Shown piece by piece: positions 26,144-35,681 of a stretch of 64,000 bases of DNA (position 1 is the first letter of the stretch; the number at the start of each line of letters is the position of its first letter). Source of the stretch: Flavobacterium panacagri (lineage in GTDB: Bacteria; Bacteroidota; Bacteroidia; Flavobacteriales; Flavobacteriaceae); contig NZ_CP119766.1 of assembly GCF_030378165.1 (NCBI RefSeq), positions 620,001 through 684,000 on the forward strand. Reading direction: 5' to 3'. Below the pieces are notes generated by a model, which was not told the origin of the DNA, did no database searches, and saw only the letters and a list, made by a program, of their open reading frames with translations. The position numbers and the translations under genes were made by a program.

Positions 26144-26211
26144 CAATTCGATATAAAAAACACTGGTTTTATTTTGATGTAAAATCAGCAATCTATAAAT
26201 CTAAAATTAAA

Positions 26212-27657
26212 ATGAGACACACAAAGGTTAAAGACTTATTAAACAGTACGACGACGCTACAGGAAGTGAATGCAAAAGGATGGGTGAGAACTTTTAGAAA
26301 TAATCAGTTCATCGCGCTTAATGACGGTTCTACAATTAATAATATTCAATGTGTTGTTGATTTTGAAAATACGCCAGAAGAAACTTTAAAAAGAATCACG
26401 ACTGGAGCTGCGGTTTCTGTAATTGGAACTTTGGTTGAAAGTAAAGGTGCGGGTCAGAAATACGAAATTCAGGTGAACAAACTTGAAATCCTTGGAGATT
26501 CTGATGCAGAGAAATTCCCAATGCAGCCTAAAAAACACTCTTTAGAGTTTTTACGTGAAAACGCTCACCTGCGTGTACGTACAAACGCTTTTGGTGCGAT
26601 TATGCGTGTGCGTTCGGTATTGTCATTTGCGGTTCACAAATATTTTCAAGAAAAAGGATTTGTGTATGTAAACACGCCTATTATCACTGGAGCTGATGCT
26701 GAAGGTGCTGGAGAAATGTTCCAAGTGACTTCATTACCATTGGATAATCTACCAAAAAATGAAGAAGGAAACATTGATTTCAAAAAAGATTTCTTTGGAA
26801 AACATACCAACTTAACGGTTTCTGGACAATTAGAAGGAGAAACTTTTGCAATGGCTTTGGGTCAGATTTATACGTTTGGACCAACTTTTAGAGCAGAAAA
26901 CTCAAACACTTCTCGTCACTTGGCTGAATTTTGGATGATCGAACCTGAAGTTGCTTTCAACAACCTTGATGACAACATGGATTTGGCTGAAGATTTTATT
27001 CAATACGTAATTAAATATGCTTTAGACAATTGTGGTGATGATTTGAAATTCTTAGAAGGAAGACTTTTAGAAGAAGAAAAATCAAAACCACAGGCTGAGA
27101 GAAGCGAAATGGCGTTGTTAGAAAAATTGAACTTTGTTTTAGATAACAACTTCAAACGTGTTTCTTATACAGAAGCTATTGACATTTTAAGAGATTCAAC
27201 TCCAAATAAAAAGAAGAAATTCCAATATTTAATCAACGAATGGGGAGCTGATTTACAGTCAGAACACGAGCGTTATTTAGTAGAAAAACACTTTAAATGT
27301 CCTGTAATTTTATTTGATTACCCTGCAAACATTAAAGCGTTTTACATGCGTTTGAACGATAACACAGAACCAGGAAGAGAAACTGTTCGTGCTATGGACA
27401 TCCTTTTCCCTGGAATTGGAGAAATCGTTGGTGGTTCTGAAAGAGAAGAGCGCTACGATGTTTTGGTTGAAAAAATGAAAGCTTTACAAATCGACGAAGA
27501 AGAATTATACTGGTATTTAGACACCAGAAGATTTGGTTCAGCGACTCACGCAGGTTTCGGTTTAGGATTTGAGCGTTTGGTATTGTTTGTTACAGGTATG
27601 ACAAACATTAGAGACGTAATTCCTTTCCCAAGAACTCCGGGTAGCGCGGAATTCTAA
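26212..27657 (+). CDS. asnS: Asparaginyl-tRNA synthetase
   Basis: 481 residues. Charges tRNA-Asn. The N-terminal OB-fold anticodon-binding domain spans about residues 1-105 ([20 protein letters not shown]). The class II catalytic core shows motif 2 in [20 protein letters not shown] and motif 3 in [16 protein letters not shown], followed by [17 protein letters not shown] at the end. The separate [17 protein letters not shown] loop is typical of bacterial AsnS. Single gene. Confidence 0.97.
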   Translation: MRHTKVKDLLNSTTTLQEVNAKGWVRTFRNNQFIALNDGSTINNIQCVVDFENTPEETLKRITTGAAVSVIGTLVESKGAGQKYEIQVNKLEILGDSDAEKFPMQPKKHSLEFLRENAHLRVRTNAFGAIMRVRSVLSFAVHKYFQEKGFVYVNTPIITGADAEGAGEMFQVTSLPLDNLPKNEEGNIDFKKDFFGKHTNLTVSGQLEGETFAMALGQIYTFGPTFRAENSNTSRHLAEFWMIEPEVAFNNLDDNMDLAEDFIQYVIKYALDNCGDDLKFLEGRLLEEEKSKPQAERSEMALLEKLNFVLDNNFKRVSYTEAIDILRDSTPNKKKKFQYLINEWGADLQSEHERYLVEKHFKCPVILFDYPANIKAFYMRLNDNTEPGRETVRAMDILFPGIGEIVGGSEREERYDVLVEKMKALQIDEEELYWYLDTRRFGSATHAGFGLGFERLVLFVTGMTNIRDVIPFPRTPGSAEF

Positions 27658-27673
27658 GACCCAAGGTTTTTTT

Positions 27674-27845
27674 TGCCACGAAGGCACAAAGACGCTAAGT
27701 TTATTTTTAAACTAACTGAATTAAAGACTCAAAAAAATTAAAATAATACCACGAAGACACAAATTCACAAGTATTATTTTATTTTTCAATGAAGATAAAG
27801 ATTTAAAAACTTAAAAAAACTTTGTGCCTTTGCGCCTTCGTGGCA
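27674..27845. repeat. Inverted repeat, GCCACGAAGGCACAAAG family, upstream of the GxxExxY gene
   Basis: The left arm TGCCACGAAGGCACAAAGAC (from 27674) faces its near complement TTTGTGCCTTTGCGCCTTCG plus TGGCA (27819-27845). Another partial arm, CCACGAAGACACAAATTCAC, lies inside at 27750-27769. The right end stops 15 bp before the GxxExxY start codon. Confidence 0.85.
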
Positions 27846-27860
27846 AAACCATAAAAAAAT

Positions 27861-28256
27861 ATGCTCTCTGAAAGAACTGAAGAAATTGGAAAAATAATTG
27901 TAAACGCAGCATTCAAAGTTCACAAACAACTTGGACCGGGATTATTAGAAAGAGTTTATGAAGTTTGTCTAGCTCATGAAATTGCAAAAGCTGGTCTTGA
28001 TGTAAAACGCCAAGTTGATATTCCGATCTTTTATGACGGAATTGAATTTAGTGAAGGATTAAGACTAGATTTACTGATTGAAGATTCTATAATTATAGAA
28101 ATAAAAGCAGTCGAACAAATGAATCCAGTTTGGGAAGCACAAATTATTAGTCAGTTAAAATTACTAGACAAAGATTTAGGCTTTTTAATCAATTTCAATG
28201 TTCCTTTAATAAAGAGTGGCATCAGAAGATTTATAAATACAAAAAGAGTATTTTAA
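27861..28256 (+). CDS. GxxExxY protein, PD-(D/E)XK nuclease-like
   Basis: 131 residues. The signature GPGLLERVYEVCLAHEIAKA gives the family its name. A PD-(D/E)XK-like core follows: the Asp in LRLDLLIED and the ExK in IIIEIKAVE, then QIISQLKLLDKDLGFLINFN and a C-terminal GIRRFINTKRVF. No catalytic activity is established for this family as far as I know. The gene sits between two blocks of the same CACGAAGGCACAAAG-type repeat, an arrangement that suggests the gene and the repeats travel together. It is otherwise isolated. Confidence 0.85.
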   Translation: MLSERTEEIGKIIVNAAFKVHKQLGPGLLERVYEVCLAHEIAKAGLDVKRQVDIPIFYDGIEFSEGLRLDLLIEDSIIIEIKAVEQMNPVWEAQIISQLKLLDKDLGFLINFNVPLIKSGIRRFINTKRVF

Positions 28257-28279
28257 ATTTTTCAGCGAAATAAAGTAAA

Positions 28280-28376
28280 CAAAAAACTTTGTGTCTTAGC
28301 GCCTTAGTGGCATAAAAAAACACAAGAAATAAAAAAACTTACAGCCTTTGCGCCTTAGTGGCTAAAAAATAGCGCC
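28280..28376. repeat. CTTTGTGTCTTAGCGCCTTAGTGGC repeats, downstream of the GxxExxY gene
   Basis: The right-arm unit is repeated (AACTTTGTGTCTTAGCGCC then TTAGTGGCA, and GCCTTTGCGCCTTAGTGGC). Both copies point the same way as the right arm at 27820-27845. They run up to 7 nt before the rpoN start. Confidence 0.8.
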
Positions 28377-28382
28377 TTAACT

Positions 28383-29843
28383 ATGCTAAAGCAATTTTTA
28401 AATTTAAAATTATCCCAAAAATTATCTCCACAGCAAATCCAGCTGATGAAGTTAATTCAATTGCCTACGCAAGCTTTTGAACAGCGTTTATTGGAAGAAA
28501 TGAACGAAAACCCAGCTTTGGAAGCGGGTAAAGAAGACGAATACGAAGCCGATGAATATGCTAATGACGAATACGACGATTATGATGATAATGAATCTGA
28601 CAGAATTGAAGCAGACGACATTAACATTGACGAATATCTAAGCGACGACGATACGCCTGATTACAAAACTCAGGTGAATAATTATAGTGATGACGAAGAG
28701 CGCGAAACTCCTTTTGCGGCTCCAATCAGTTTTCATCAGGACTTAATCAATCAACTGAATACTTTTATTTTAAACGATGAAGAGCGGGAAATTGCTGAGT
28801 TCCTTGTTGGAAGTATTGATGATATGGGTTACATTCGAAGAAGTATTCCGGATATTGTAGATGACATGGCTTTTACTCAGGGAATTTATACTGATGAGGC
28901 TATGGTCGAGAAAATGATGACCGTGATTCATGAATTAGAACCTTCGGGAGTTGGAGCACGCGATTTACAAGAATGTTTACTGCTTCAATTAAAACATAAA
29001 ACACCAACTGAATATGTTGATTTAGCGATTGACATTATCGAAAATCAGTTTGATGCTTTTACGAAGAAACATTACGACAAACTTTTACAGAAATACAGTG
29101 TTTCAAACGAACAGCTGAAAAAAGCCATTCACGAAATTGAAAGACTGAACCCAAAACCGGGAGGATCTTTTGCTGGAAATAATAAAGTTACTGAAAATGT
29201 AGTTCCAGACTTCGCGATCAGAATTGTGGACGGCGAATTGGAACTGACTTTAAACGGAAGAAATGCTCCTTCTCTGCACGTTTCTAAAGATTATCAGGAA
29301 ATGATGCAGACGTATAAGGAATCTAAAGATAAATCGACAGCGCAGAAAGATGCCGTTCAGTTTATCAAACAGAAATTGGATTCGGCTAAATGGTTTATCG
29401 ACGCGATTAGACAGCGTCAGGAGACTTTATTTGTAACAATGAATGCGATTATGCATTATCAGGAAGAATATTTCTTAGACGGCGATGAAACCAAGCTAAA
29501 ACCAATGATCTTAAAAGATATTGCGGATATGGTTGGTTTGGATATTTCAACAATTTCGCGTGTAGCCAACAGTAAATATGTGGAAACGCCATACGGAACA
29601 AAACTGATTAAAGAGTTTTTCTCTGAAGCGATGAAAAACGATCAGGGAGAAGATGTTTCGACTTTAGAAATCAAAAAAATTCTTAAGAATACCATTGAAG
29701 AAGAAGACAAAAAGAAACCGCTTCCAGATGATCAATTGGCCGAAATCTTAAAAGAAAAAGGGTATCCCATTGCCCGAAGAACTATTGCAAAATATCGTGA
29801 ACAGCTTGATATTCCGGTAGCAAGAATGCGAAAGAAGATTTAA
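28383..29843 (+). CDS. rpoN: RNA polymerase sigma-54 factor
   Basis: 486 residues. Region I at the N-terminus is Gln/Leu-rich (LSQKLSPQQIQLMKLIQLPT). Region II is a highly acidic linker (about residues 50-110, EDEYEADEYANDEYDDYDDN). The core-binding region follows, then the helix-turn-helix (LKDIADMVGLDISTISRVAN) and the RpoN box near the C-terminus (PIARRTIAKYREQ). It directs polymerase to -24/-12 promoters and needs an activator ATPase; none is seen in this window. It may begin transcription inside the repeats upstream. Confidence 0.96.
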   Translation: MLKQFLNLKLSQKLSPQQIQLMKLIQLPTQAFEQRLLEEMNENPALEAGKEDEYEADEYANDEYDDYDDNESDRIEADDINIDEYLSDDDTPDYKTQVNNYSDDEERETPFAAPISFHQDLINQLNTFILNDEEREIAEFLVGSIDDMGYIRRSIPDIVDDMAFTQGIYTDEAMVEKMMTVIHELEPSGVGARDLQECLLLQLKHKTPTEYVDLAIDIIENQFDAFTKKHYDKLLQKYSVSNEQLKKAIHEIERLNPKPGGSFAGNNKVTENVVPDFAIRIVDGELELTLNGRNAPSLHVSKDYQEMMQTYKESKDKSTAQKDAVQFIKQKLDSAKWFIDAIRQRQETLFVTMNAIMHYQEEYFLDGDETKLKPMILKDIADMVGLDISTISRVANSKYVETPYGTKLIKEFFSEAMKNDQGEDVSTLEIKKILKNTIEEEDKKKPLPDDQLAEILKEKGYPIARRTIAKYREQLDIPVARMRKKI

Positions 29844-29854
29844 TTTTTTTTATA

Positions 29855-29879
29855 AACCATATAAAGAATATAAGTTCAT
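29855..29879. repeat. CCATATAAAGAATATAAGTTCAT repeat unit
   Basis: A close copy of the arm found twice, inverted, at 43823-43847 and 43937-43961. Here only one arm is present, directly after rpoN. Confidence 0.7.
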
Positions 29880-29885
29880 TTAAAA

Positions 29886-29923
29886 TAGAAAACCCGACAA
29901 GTTAAAAACTGTCGGGTTTTCTA
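29886..29923. terminator. Bidirectional terminator between rpoN and the AraC gene
   Basis: A perfect 14-bp stem TAGAAAACCCGACA/TGTCGGGTTTTCTA with T-runs in both directions, placed between two convergent genes. The stem core AAACCCGACA is shared with the terminator at 35961. Confidence 0.9.
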
Positions 29924-29943
29924 TTTAGCAATCATTTTTACAT

Positions 29944-30948
29944 TTATTCTTTTCTCGACCTTTTATATTCTCCAGGCAAAATATTAAAATACTTTTTAAA
30001 CGTTTGGGCAAAATAGCCTATATTGTTATATCCTAGTGTTGATGCTGTATCGCTCACACTATACCCATCGTTTAAAAAATCTTTTGCTCTCTCCATTTTC
30101 TTACGGATAAAATACTCTCCATAATTCTCTTTGAATAATGTTTGAAACATTGATGCGAATTTAGAGGTGCTCATAAAACAGGAGATTGCAGCTTTGGAAA
30201 GTGTTAATACATTTGTAAGGTTTTGTTCCTGTATTTCTTTAAGTTCAATAATACGCATGGCATCCGGTGAAACAGAATTTTTCGTGTCGGCATATTCGTC
30301 TCTTAGATTATTGAAGAATAATGCTATTAACTGACAGGCATATCCTTCAAGCAATTGTATTAAATTTACTCTTGTCGTATCTAGTTCTAATATTTCATTG
30401 ACCAAGTCATAACTTTTATTATCAAAATTAGCAATGGCATGCATTGGCAGAGCATTAGCAAACTCTTTAAATCTTGTAAGCTCTAAGGGTATAGGTTCTG
30501 TTAGGTTTTTTATTCCCCAACTTCTATGACCAAAAATCTGTACATAACGAACGGGTACATTTTTATGAAATAAAACAGCAGAATCAAAAGCGTGAGAACT
30601 TAACACTACAGGTTTTACAAGTTCATCCAGAATATTGACCTTTTTGCCATCGGACTGTGTTACTTTAACATTATGTTCGCTTACATCAAAAGCAAGGCCA
30701 TAATAATCATTTCCAATTAATTGCTTTTTATGTAACAGCACTTCATCCTTAAACACAATATCTACGCACAACATTCCTAAATTCTCACTCAATTCATAAT
30801 ATTCATATCTTCCGATGGCTACAGAAGATGGAAAAATCAGTTTGTTGTCTTTAAAAGATACTTCAGTTCCAATCCTTTTACTGAAAGAATTAGCCAAATC
30901 TTTCGCCCACTGACTTGAGGTATTAAAATAATATTCGACTTCTATCAT
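29944..30948 (-). CDS. AraC-family transcriptional regulator (downstream paralog)
   Basis: 334 residues. The first about 220 residues form a ligand- or partner-binding domain I do not recognise (VEYYFNTSSQWAKDLANSFS, SSVAIGRYEYYEL). The C-terminal AraC-type double helix-turn-helix follows (LSKAAISCFMSTSKFASMFQ, then YSVSDTASTLGYNNIGYFAQ, TFKKYFNILPGEYKR). It is a paralog of the gene at 30988 with the same architecture, on the same strand, 39 nt downstream. Its position next to three secreted paralogs suggests it controls them. Confidence 0.88.
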   Translation of the reverse strand: MIEVEYYFNTSSQWAKDLANSFSKRIGTEVSFKDNKLIFPSSVAIGRYEYYELSENLGMLCVDIVFKDEVLLHKKQLIGNDYYGLAFDVSEHNVKVTQSDGKKVNILDELVKPVVLSSHAFDSAVLFHKNVPVRYVQIFGHRSWGIKNLTEPIPLELTRFKEFANALPMHAIANFDNKSYDLVNEILELDTTRVNLIQLLEGYACQLIALFFNNLRDEYADTKNSVSPDAMRIIELKEIQEQNLTNVLTLSKAAISCFMSTSKFASMFQTLFKENYGEYFIRKKMERAKDFLNDGYSVSDTASTLGYNNIGYFAQTFKKYFNILPGEYKRSRKE

Positions 30949-30987
30949 AATTTATTGAACTTACAACCTTTTCCTGTACAGAAAAAA

Positions 30988-32001
30988 TTAGTGTTTCACT
31001 GCAGCATCACGATACGCTTTTGGAGGCATTCTAAAATACTCTTTAAACACTTTCGTAAAATGACTCTGATTTACAAAACCAACAGATTTTGCTACATCAA
31101 CAATCTCAAAATTTTTCTTTAACAATTCGGCTGCTTTCTCCATTTTCAACTCCTGAAAAAACTGCAGATAACTTTTAACATACATCGCTTTAAACATATT
31201 AGCAAATTTTGATGAACTCATACTGCAGTTCTTCGCTAAATCGTCTAAAATAGGAATTGGCCGTTCCAAATGGTCTTCTATACTTTTTTTTGCATCAATA
31301 ATAGTAAGCACATCATGGTATTTTAATGTTCCTATAGAATTGGAATATCCTGCTTCTCTTTCTAATGCCAGTGCAATCAAACGTTTAGCATAACCTTTAT
31401 AAAAAAGTTTTACGAGAAAATCAGGAGGTGTACTTGTAATAATTTCTTGTGTCAACATTACCGTTTCAAGGTCTAAGTCCAATGTAAACTGTAATGGCAC
31501 ATCTTCCAACAATTCTTTTTGATAGGGTATATGACTTTGTTGTTTTTTAAGACGGTATTTATTGATTACCCATTCTCTTGACAGCAATAGCACCACCATC
31601 CTGATAGGAATAGTTGCAGGAGCAATCCATGAAAGTTCTGTTTTAGATGTACTATAAAATATTTTATTCCTCCAGCTCTCCCCTTCAAGCTGTTTTTCCT
31701 TTCCATCTTTATTTACCATGAAAGAAAAATTAGTAAGGTTAAAACTCATGGCGTGGAAATAATTAATTTCTGCTGGAAGGCGTATAAAGTTTACATCATC
31801 AAAAAATATACAATCCATAATTACCACCGCTAGTCCTGTATCAACATCATAACAAGCAAAAGTTCCTTCTCCGACCGATTTAGGAAAAACGAACTGATTA
31901 TTTTTTATTTCAACTTTTTGTGAGGATACCGCGTTAAAGCCCGCCGCCATATCAGTAAGGTAGCTGCTGCATGTGGTTAAATTGTACTTTACGTTTAACA
32001 T
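30988..32001 (-). CDS. AraC-family transcriptional regulator (upstream paralog)
   Basis: 337 residues. Layout as in the neighbour: an N-terminal domain with the same placing of motifs (VKYNLTTCSSYLTDMAAGF, FVFPKSVGEGTFACYDVDTG) and a C-terminal AraC helix-turn-helix pair (LAKNCSMSSSKFANMFKAMY, then FEIVDVAKSVGFVNQSHFTK, VFKEYFRMPPKAYRDA). Tandem duplication followed by divergence is likely. The 362-bp gap upstream would hold its promoter, but I cannot place one with confidence. Confidence 0.88.
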   Translation of the reverse strand: MLNVKYNLTTCSSYLTDMAAGFNAVSSQKVEIKNNQFVFPKSVGEGTFACYDVDTGLAVVIMDCIFFDDVNFIRLPAEINYFHAMSFNLTNFSFMVNKDGKEKQLEGESWRNKIFYSTSKTELSWIAPATIPIRMVVLLLSREWVINKYRLKKQQSHIPYQKELLEDVPLQFTLDLDLETVMLTQEIITSTPPDFLVKLFYKGYAKRLIALALEREAGYSNSIGTLKYHDVLTIIDAKKSIEDHLERPIPILDDLAKNCSMSSSKFANMFKAMYVKSYLQFFQELKMEKAAELLKKNFEIVDVAKSVGFVNQSHFTKVFKEYFRMPPKAYRDAAVKH

Positions 32002-32363
32002 AGAAATTTGTATAACGATCTAACATTTTTTTGTTTAAATGCAAATAGCAAGTCAACGGTGCAATGACCAAAGGATAAAAATGATTTAAAAAAACAGTTT
32101 TCAGATTCTGTGCAAAACAAACATCAACACAACACTATTCAATTAAACACCTTCTAATTAGGTATTTATACATAAAATTACAAAAAAAATATTTGAGCTA
32201 GCTAAGCAGTTTTATTCTAATACATATAAAAGATATTTTCTATAAGCAAAATCATTAACCACTAAATTGCTGTATTAAAGCCATTTGTTTTTTATGCATT
32301 GTAAATGTCTTATTCTTTGCGTCAAATAATAAAAATATGTGCTTGGAAAACTTTAAAAATATT
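32002..32363. other. 362-bp AT-rich gap between AraC genes and secreted paralogs; no gene seen
   Basis: No convincing ORF, RNA or inverted repeat was found. It should contain the promoter of the AraC pair and the end of the three-gene secreted cluster. No clear TTG-N17-23-TAnnTTTG was found on the minus strand. Confidence 0.5.
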
Positions 32364-33425
32364 TTAATCATTCCAAATTATTATTGAACCACCTTCATCT
32401 ACATGGAAAACTCCTGAAAGAGAAGGATAGGCCCTGCCATCTGAATCTTCCGGTGGATTAACCGTTGCAGCGCTACCAAGTGTAGCTTGGTATGTGTTTG
32501 TATCAGCTGGGTAACCCGCACCATTTTTACCGGTTATCTTAAATGTATAAACAGCCCCTTTAACAACCCTGAACCTTGTACTCAACCAAAGACAATCCTT
32601 CGTACCTACTACAGTGCCGACGCCAGCTACACCAACAGCAGATGGACTAGCTGCCGTTGTTACAGCACTGCTTGCAATCGGAACTCCATTTTCCAAAGGC
32701 TGAAGCGTAACAGAAAGATTACCATATTCATAATTGTTGACAGGATTAGCCATCCAATAAGAACCAAAAATAATCATTTGTACATCGAGCGTTCCATCTG
32801 CTGGGGCAGTGTACGACATGCCATTAAAGTATGGATAGAGAGCCGGTGTACCGAGATCAATATAAAATGTACCCCTGGCCGCTTTCCAAAAAAAAGTACG
32901 CTGAAAAGCAGGCATTACCCAGTTGGCATTGCCTGAAACATCACCAGCGGTTAACACACTTCCTGTCTGAGGAGTACTTCCATCTACCCCTTTTGCAATT
33001 GAGCTGGTAAAAGTTGATAATTTATTGGCATTGTTAATGTTATTGTTTGCCATATTTAATGACTGCGTTGCAGTGTGATTGCCCAAATTATCAGATTTAT
33101 TGCCGGTTGTTCCCGCAACAAGTCGCTGCCATTTGATACCATCCCAGTAATAATAACCTGTACCTGAACCTCCTGCAACACTTGGATTGGTATTAAAAAC
33201 TAATAAACTCGTAGCGGGCGAACCGGTAACAATAGGATTGCCTGAGTTTAAATCGCTTAGACTAACCTGCGGAATTAGTAATCCTTTTTGCGAAGCACCT
33301 TCTCTCATATCCAATACAGCTGAAGAAGATGGGTTATTTCCCATCATTCCTATCTGGGCAAAAACGTTGTTATTGCAAAATACTAATAGCAATAAAAAAA
33401 CGGTTATATTATGTAATCTTTTCAT
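32364..33425 (-). CDS. Secreted paralog 3 of a three-gene cluster
   Basis: 353 residues from the ATG at 33425, giving the signal peptide MKRLHNITVFLLLLVFCNNN. The N-terminal domain (about residues 25-170) is shared with the two upstream genes: GMMGNNPSSSAVLDM, GLLIPQVSLSDL, TSLLVFNTNPS, GYYYWDGIKWQRL, LGNHTATQSLNM, SIAKGVDGSTPQTG. The C-terminal domain is beta-rich and different (YTAPADGTLDVQMIIFGSYW), compatible with a jelly-roll fold. No T9SS sorting domain is visible. Function unknown; a surface fibre or adhesin is plausible. Confidence 0.75.
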   Translation of the reverse strand: MKRLHNITVFLLLLVFCNNNVFAQIGMMGNNPSSSAVLDMREGASQKGLLIPQVSLSDLNSGNPIVTGSPATSLLVFNTNPSVAGGSGTGYYYWDGIKWQRLVAGTTGNKSDNLGNHTATQSLNMANNNINNANKLSTFTSSIAKGVDGSTPQTGSVLTAGDVSGNANWVMPAFQRTFFWKAARGTFYIDLGTPALYPYFNGMSYTAPADGTLDVQMIIFGSYWMANPVNNYEYGNLSVTLQPLENGVPIASSAVTTAASPSAVGVAGVGTVVGTKDCLWLSTRFRVVKGAVYTFKITGKNGAGYPADTNTYQATLGSAATVNPPEDSDGRAYPSLSGVFHVDEGGSIIIWND

Positions 33426-33497
33426 TTTTATTTTTTTGATGTTATTTTCCACTGGTAGAAACTTGAAAAATCACTGTCTATTTATCAATATATTTAT

Positions 33498-34532
33498 TTA
33501 ATTGGCCATGAATGTCCCCAGTACATAAGAAGTAAGAGGCGTACCTCCATAGTCTATAAAACTTCCTGCTTTGCTAGTACCACTGTTATTATTGTACTTA
33601 TACAAATCAGCAGTTTCCATAGTAAAGTTATAAGTAGTTCCTGCAGTAACCGGGAACTGTGTAAAAATAACCAGACCAACAGGGTTTTTACCTGAACCGG
33701 ACGTACTAACGGTTGAACTACCATGTATTTCACCATAAGTCACTACTGAACCTCTTGGGTCAGCAATGGGCGTACCACCAGTACGTGCCGTAAAGCGCAG
33801 CCCTGATTGAAACATTGCCGTAGCTATTCCTGGGCTAGTTATATCACTCATAGCTATAAAAACGGTTGCTTTTATGATAACATAACCATTTTTTGATGGT
33901 GTATACATCAAACCGGACAAACCTGGCACGGTTATCCAAGCATTTAACGTACCTGTAGAAACAGAAGCACCACTACTATATGCTACAAAGATACCGGTTG
34001 CGTTTGCTTCTATCTTAGGTAATGGCTTCCATAGTATATTACCCTGAGTATCAGCTGCCGTAGCCACGTTACCAGGCTGAGGAGCGATACCATCTGTACC
34101 CAAGGCAATGGCTTCGGTTTGGGTCGATGTTTTATTAGCTTGAGTAATATCAAAACCAGACATATTCAAATTTGTTGTCGCAGTATGATTTCCTAAATCA
34201 TCACCTGTCAAATCATCTTGATTAGTCAGTTTCTTCCAAGTGTTGTTTTCCCAGTAATAATAACCTTTACCACCTGTTATAGTTGCATTAGTATTATATA
34301 CCAGCAGACTCGTAGCCGGCGTAACAGCAATAGGCAATGTACTTGTTAAACTAACCAAACTAACCTGTGGGATGAGCAATCCTTTATTGGCAACAGCTCC
34401 GCCAGATAAAGACGTTCGCAAATCTAAAATTGCAGTTTTGTCGGGCGAGTTATTCGTCGTACCAACTTGTGCTAAAGCTGTATTCCCAAAAAACCATATA
34501 GGAAAGAGAACGTATATTATAATTTTTTTCAT
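33498..34532 (-). CDS. Secreted paralog 2 of a three-gene cluster
   Basis: 344 residues. Signal peptide MKKIIIYVLFPIWFFGNTAL, then the shared domain: VGTTNNSPDKTAILDLR, KGLLIPQVSLVSL, ATSLLVYNTNAT, GYYYWENNTWKKL, LGNHTATTNLNM, AIALGTDGIAPQPG. The C-terminal half (GLSGLMYTPSKNGYVIIKAT, AGTTYNFTMETAD) looks like a C1q/TNF-like jelly roll. It lies in the same transcript as its neighbours, 21 nt after paralog 1 ends at 34554. Confidence 0.75.
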   Translation of the reverse strand: MKKIIIYVLFPIWFFGNTALAQVGTTNNSPDKTAILDLRTSLSGGAVANKGLLIPQVSLVSLTSTLPIAVTPATSLLVYNTNATITGGKGYYYWENNTWKKLTNQDDLTGDDLGNHTATTNLNMSGFDITQANKTSTQTEAIALGTDGIAPQPGNVATAADTQGNILWKPLPKIEANATGIFVAYSSGASVSTGTLNAWITVPGLSGLMYTPSKNGYVIIKATVFIAMSDITSPGIATAMFQSGLRFTARTGGTPIADPRGSVVTYGEIHGSSTVSTSGSGKNPVGLVIFTQFPVTAGTTYNFTMETADLYKYNNNSGTSKAGSFIDYGGTPLTSYVLGTFMAN

Positions 34533-34553
34533 TGTTATTTTTTTCTATTCAAC

Positions 34554-35585
34554 CTAATTAAATTCGTCTGGTAAAGGTGTCAGACCCAGCAGAGTTCCCA
34601 TAATATAAGAATTGATAGTCGCTCCACCAACTGTAGTAAGTGTACCTATTGAAACTGGCAAATCAATCCCAAGTGGCATGGTTGTAGAATTAGTTAGACC
34701 ACTTATTTTAATAGTGTAAGTTGTTCCTTTAACTACAGGAATCAGTAACTGTAGTACCATTTTTGCCGGGAACTTATTTGTTGAAAAAGCAACGACCTTA
34801 GAATAGGTGTACATCTCGTCAACCAGTGTAGCGCCATTATAAACAGCCACACGAGCTAAACAATCAGCCGTGGAACTCGCCGCACTCGCAATACTTTCTA
34901 TTTGGCCGTAGAAAACACCTTCTAGCATAAGTGTCCCTGAACCCGTAGCCGTATAAGTGAAATTATCCAGATTGGGGATTGGAAAGGCTGCAGATTTTTG
35001 ACCTACAATACTCACCGCACCAGTACTTTCCTTATAAAAAGCAAATTCATCTTTGGCTACCGTATAAGGCGCAGGTTTCCAAACAATATTACCAGCAGTA
35101 TCTGCAGAAGTAGCTACATAACCTGCTCTTGGCAATAATCCATCAGTGCCTTTTGCTATAGATTCAGTTTTTGTAGATGTTTTATTAATGTTCTGAATAC
35201 TATTATTTGACATTTGTAAAGTACTTGTGGCTGTATGGTTACCCAGATTATCTCCAACTACGTTTTCTGGTATTAGCATACGGCACCATTTTACACTGTC
35301 CCAGTAATAAAATCCCGCTCCACCTGGCTGACCATTTAAACCTGTTAAGGTAGCATTATCATTATATACCATCAGTCCGGTTTCGGGTGCGTTGTTTACT
35401 ATCGGAGCAGGATTATCCAGTGCTACCAGGCTTACATTTGGAAGTAGAAATCCTTTATTATCTAGACCTGTCATATCTAGTACTGCGGATTTATGCGGAT
35501 TGTTGGTTACAATTCCCACTTGTGCATACAATGTTTTACAAAATAGCATTGTACCAAGCAAAATGGTTAAAATCATTCTTCTCAT
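34554..35585 (-). CDS. Secreted paralog 1 (first gene of a three-gene cluster)
   Basis: 343 residues. Signal peptide MRRMILTILLGTMLFCKTLY, then the shared domain: VGIVTNNPHKSAVLDM, KGFLLPNVSLVAL, ETGLMVYNDNAT, GFYYWDSVKWCRM, LGNHTATSTLQM, SIAKGTDGLLPRAG. The beta-rich C-terminal domain (FTYTATGSGTLMLEGVFY, VVKGTTYTIKISGL) differs from the others. First gene of the cluster. A candidate -7 element lies at 35674-35681, which would leave a leader of about 80 nt. Confidence 0.75.
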   Translation of the reverse strand: MRRMILTILLGTMLFCKTLYAQVGIVTNNPHKSAVLDMTGLDNKGFLLPNVSLVALDNPAPIVNNAPETGLMVYNDNATLTGLNGQPGGAGFYYWDSVKWCRMLIPENVVGDNLGNHTATSTLQMSNNSIQNINKTSTKTESIAKGTDGLLPRAGYVATSADTAGNIVWKPAPYTVAKDEFAFYKESTGAVSIVGQKSAAFPIPNLDNFTYTATGSGTLMLEGVFYGQIESIASAASSTADCLARVAVYNGATLVDEMYTYSKVVAFSTNKFPAKMVLQLLIPVVKGTTYTIKISGLTNSTTMPLGIDLPVSIGTLTTVGGATINSYIMGTLLGLTPLPDEFN

Positions 35586-35673
35586 TGTCTTCTATTATTT
35601 AACACTTTGCTTCTAAAATCATATATAACTACTAAACAATTAGTTACGATTTAAGCAATTAATTTTTCTGGTA

Positions 35674-35681
35674 CAAAATTA
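35674..35681 (-). promoter_or_regulatory. Candidate -7 element of the secreted-paralog cluster
   Basis: TAATTTTG on the minus strand matches TAnnTTTG, 89 nt upstream of the first gene. A correctly spaced TTG is missing, which could mean activator dependence. The rest of the gap 35586-36019 holds this element, the terminator at 35961 and otherwise AT-rich DNA with no supported gene. Confidence 0.4.

Noticed and set aside
32364..35585. Prophage tail-fibre genes
   Set aside because: The three secreted paralogs have fibre-like sequence, but each has a signal peptide and no phage structural, lysis or integrase genes are present.
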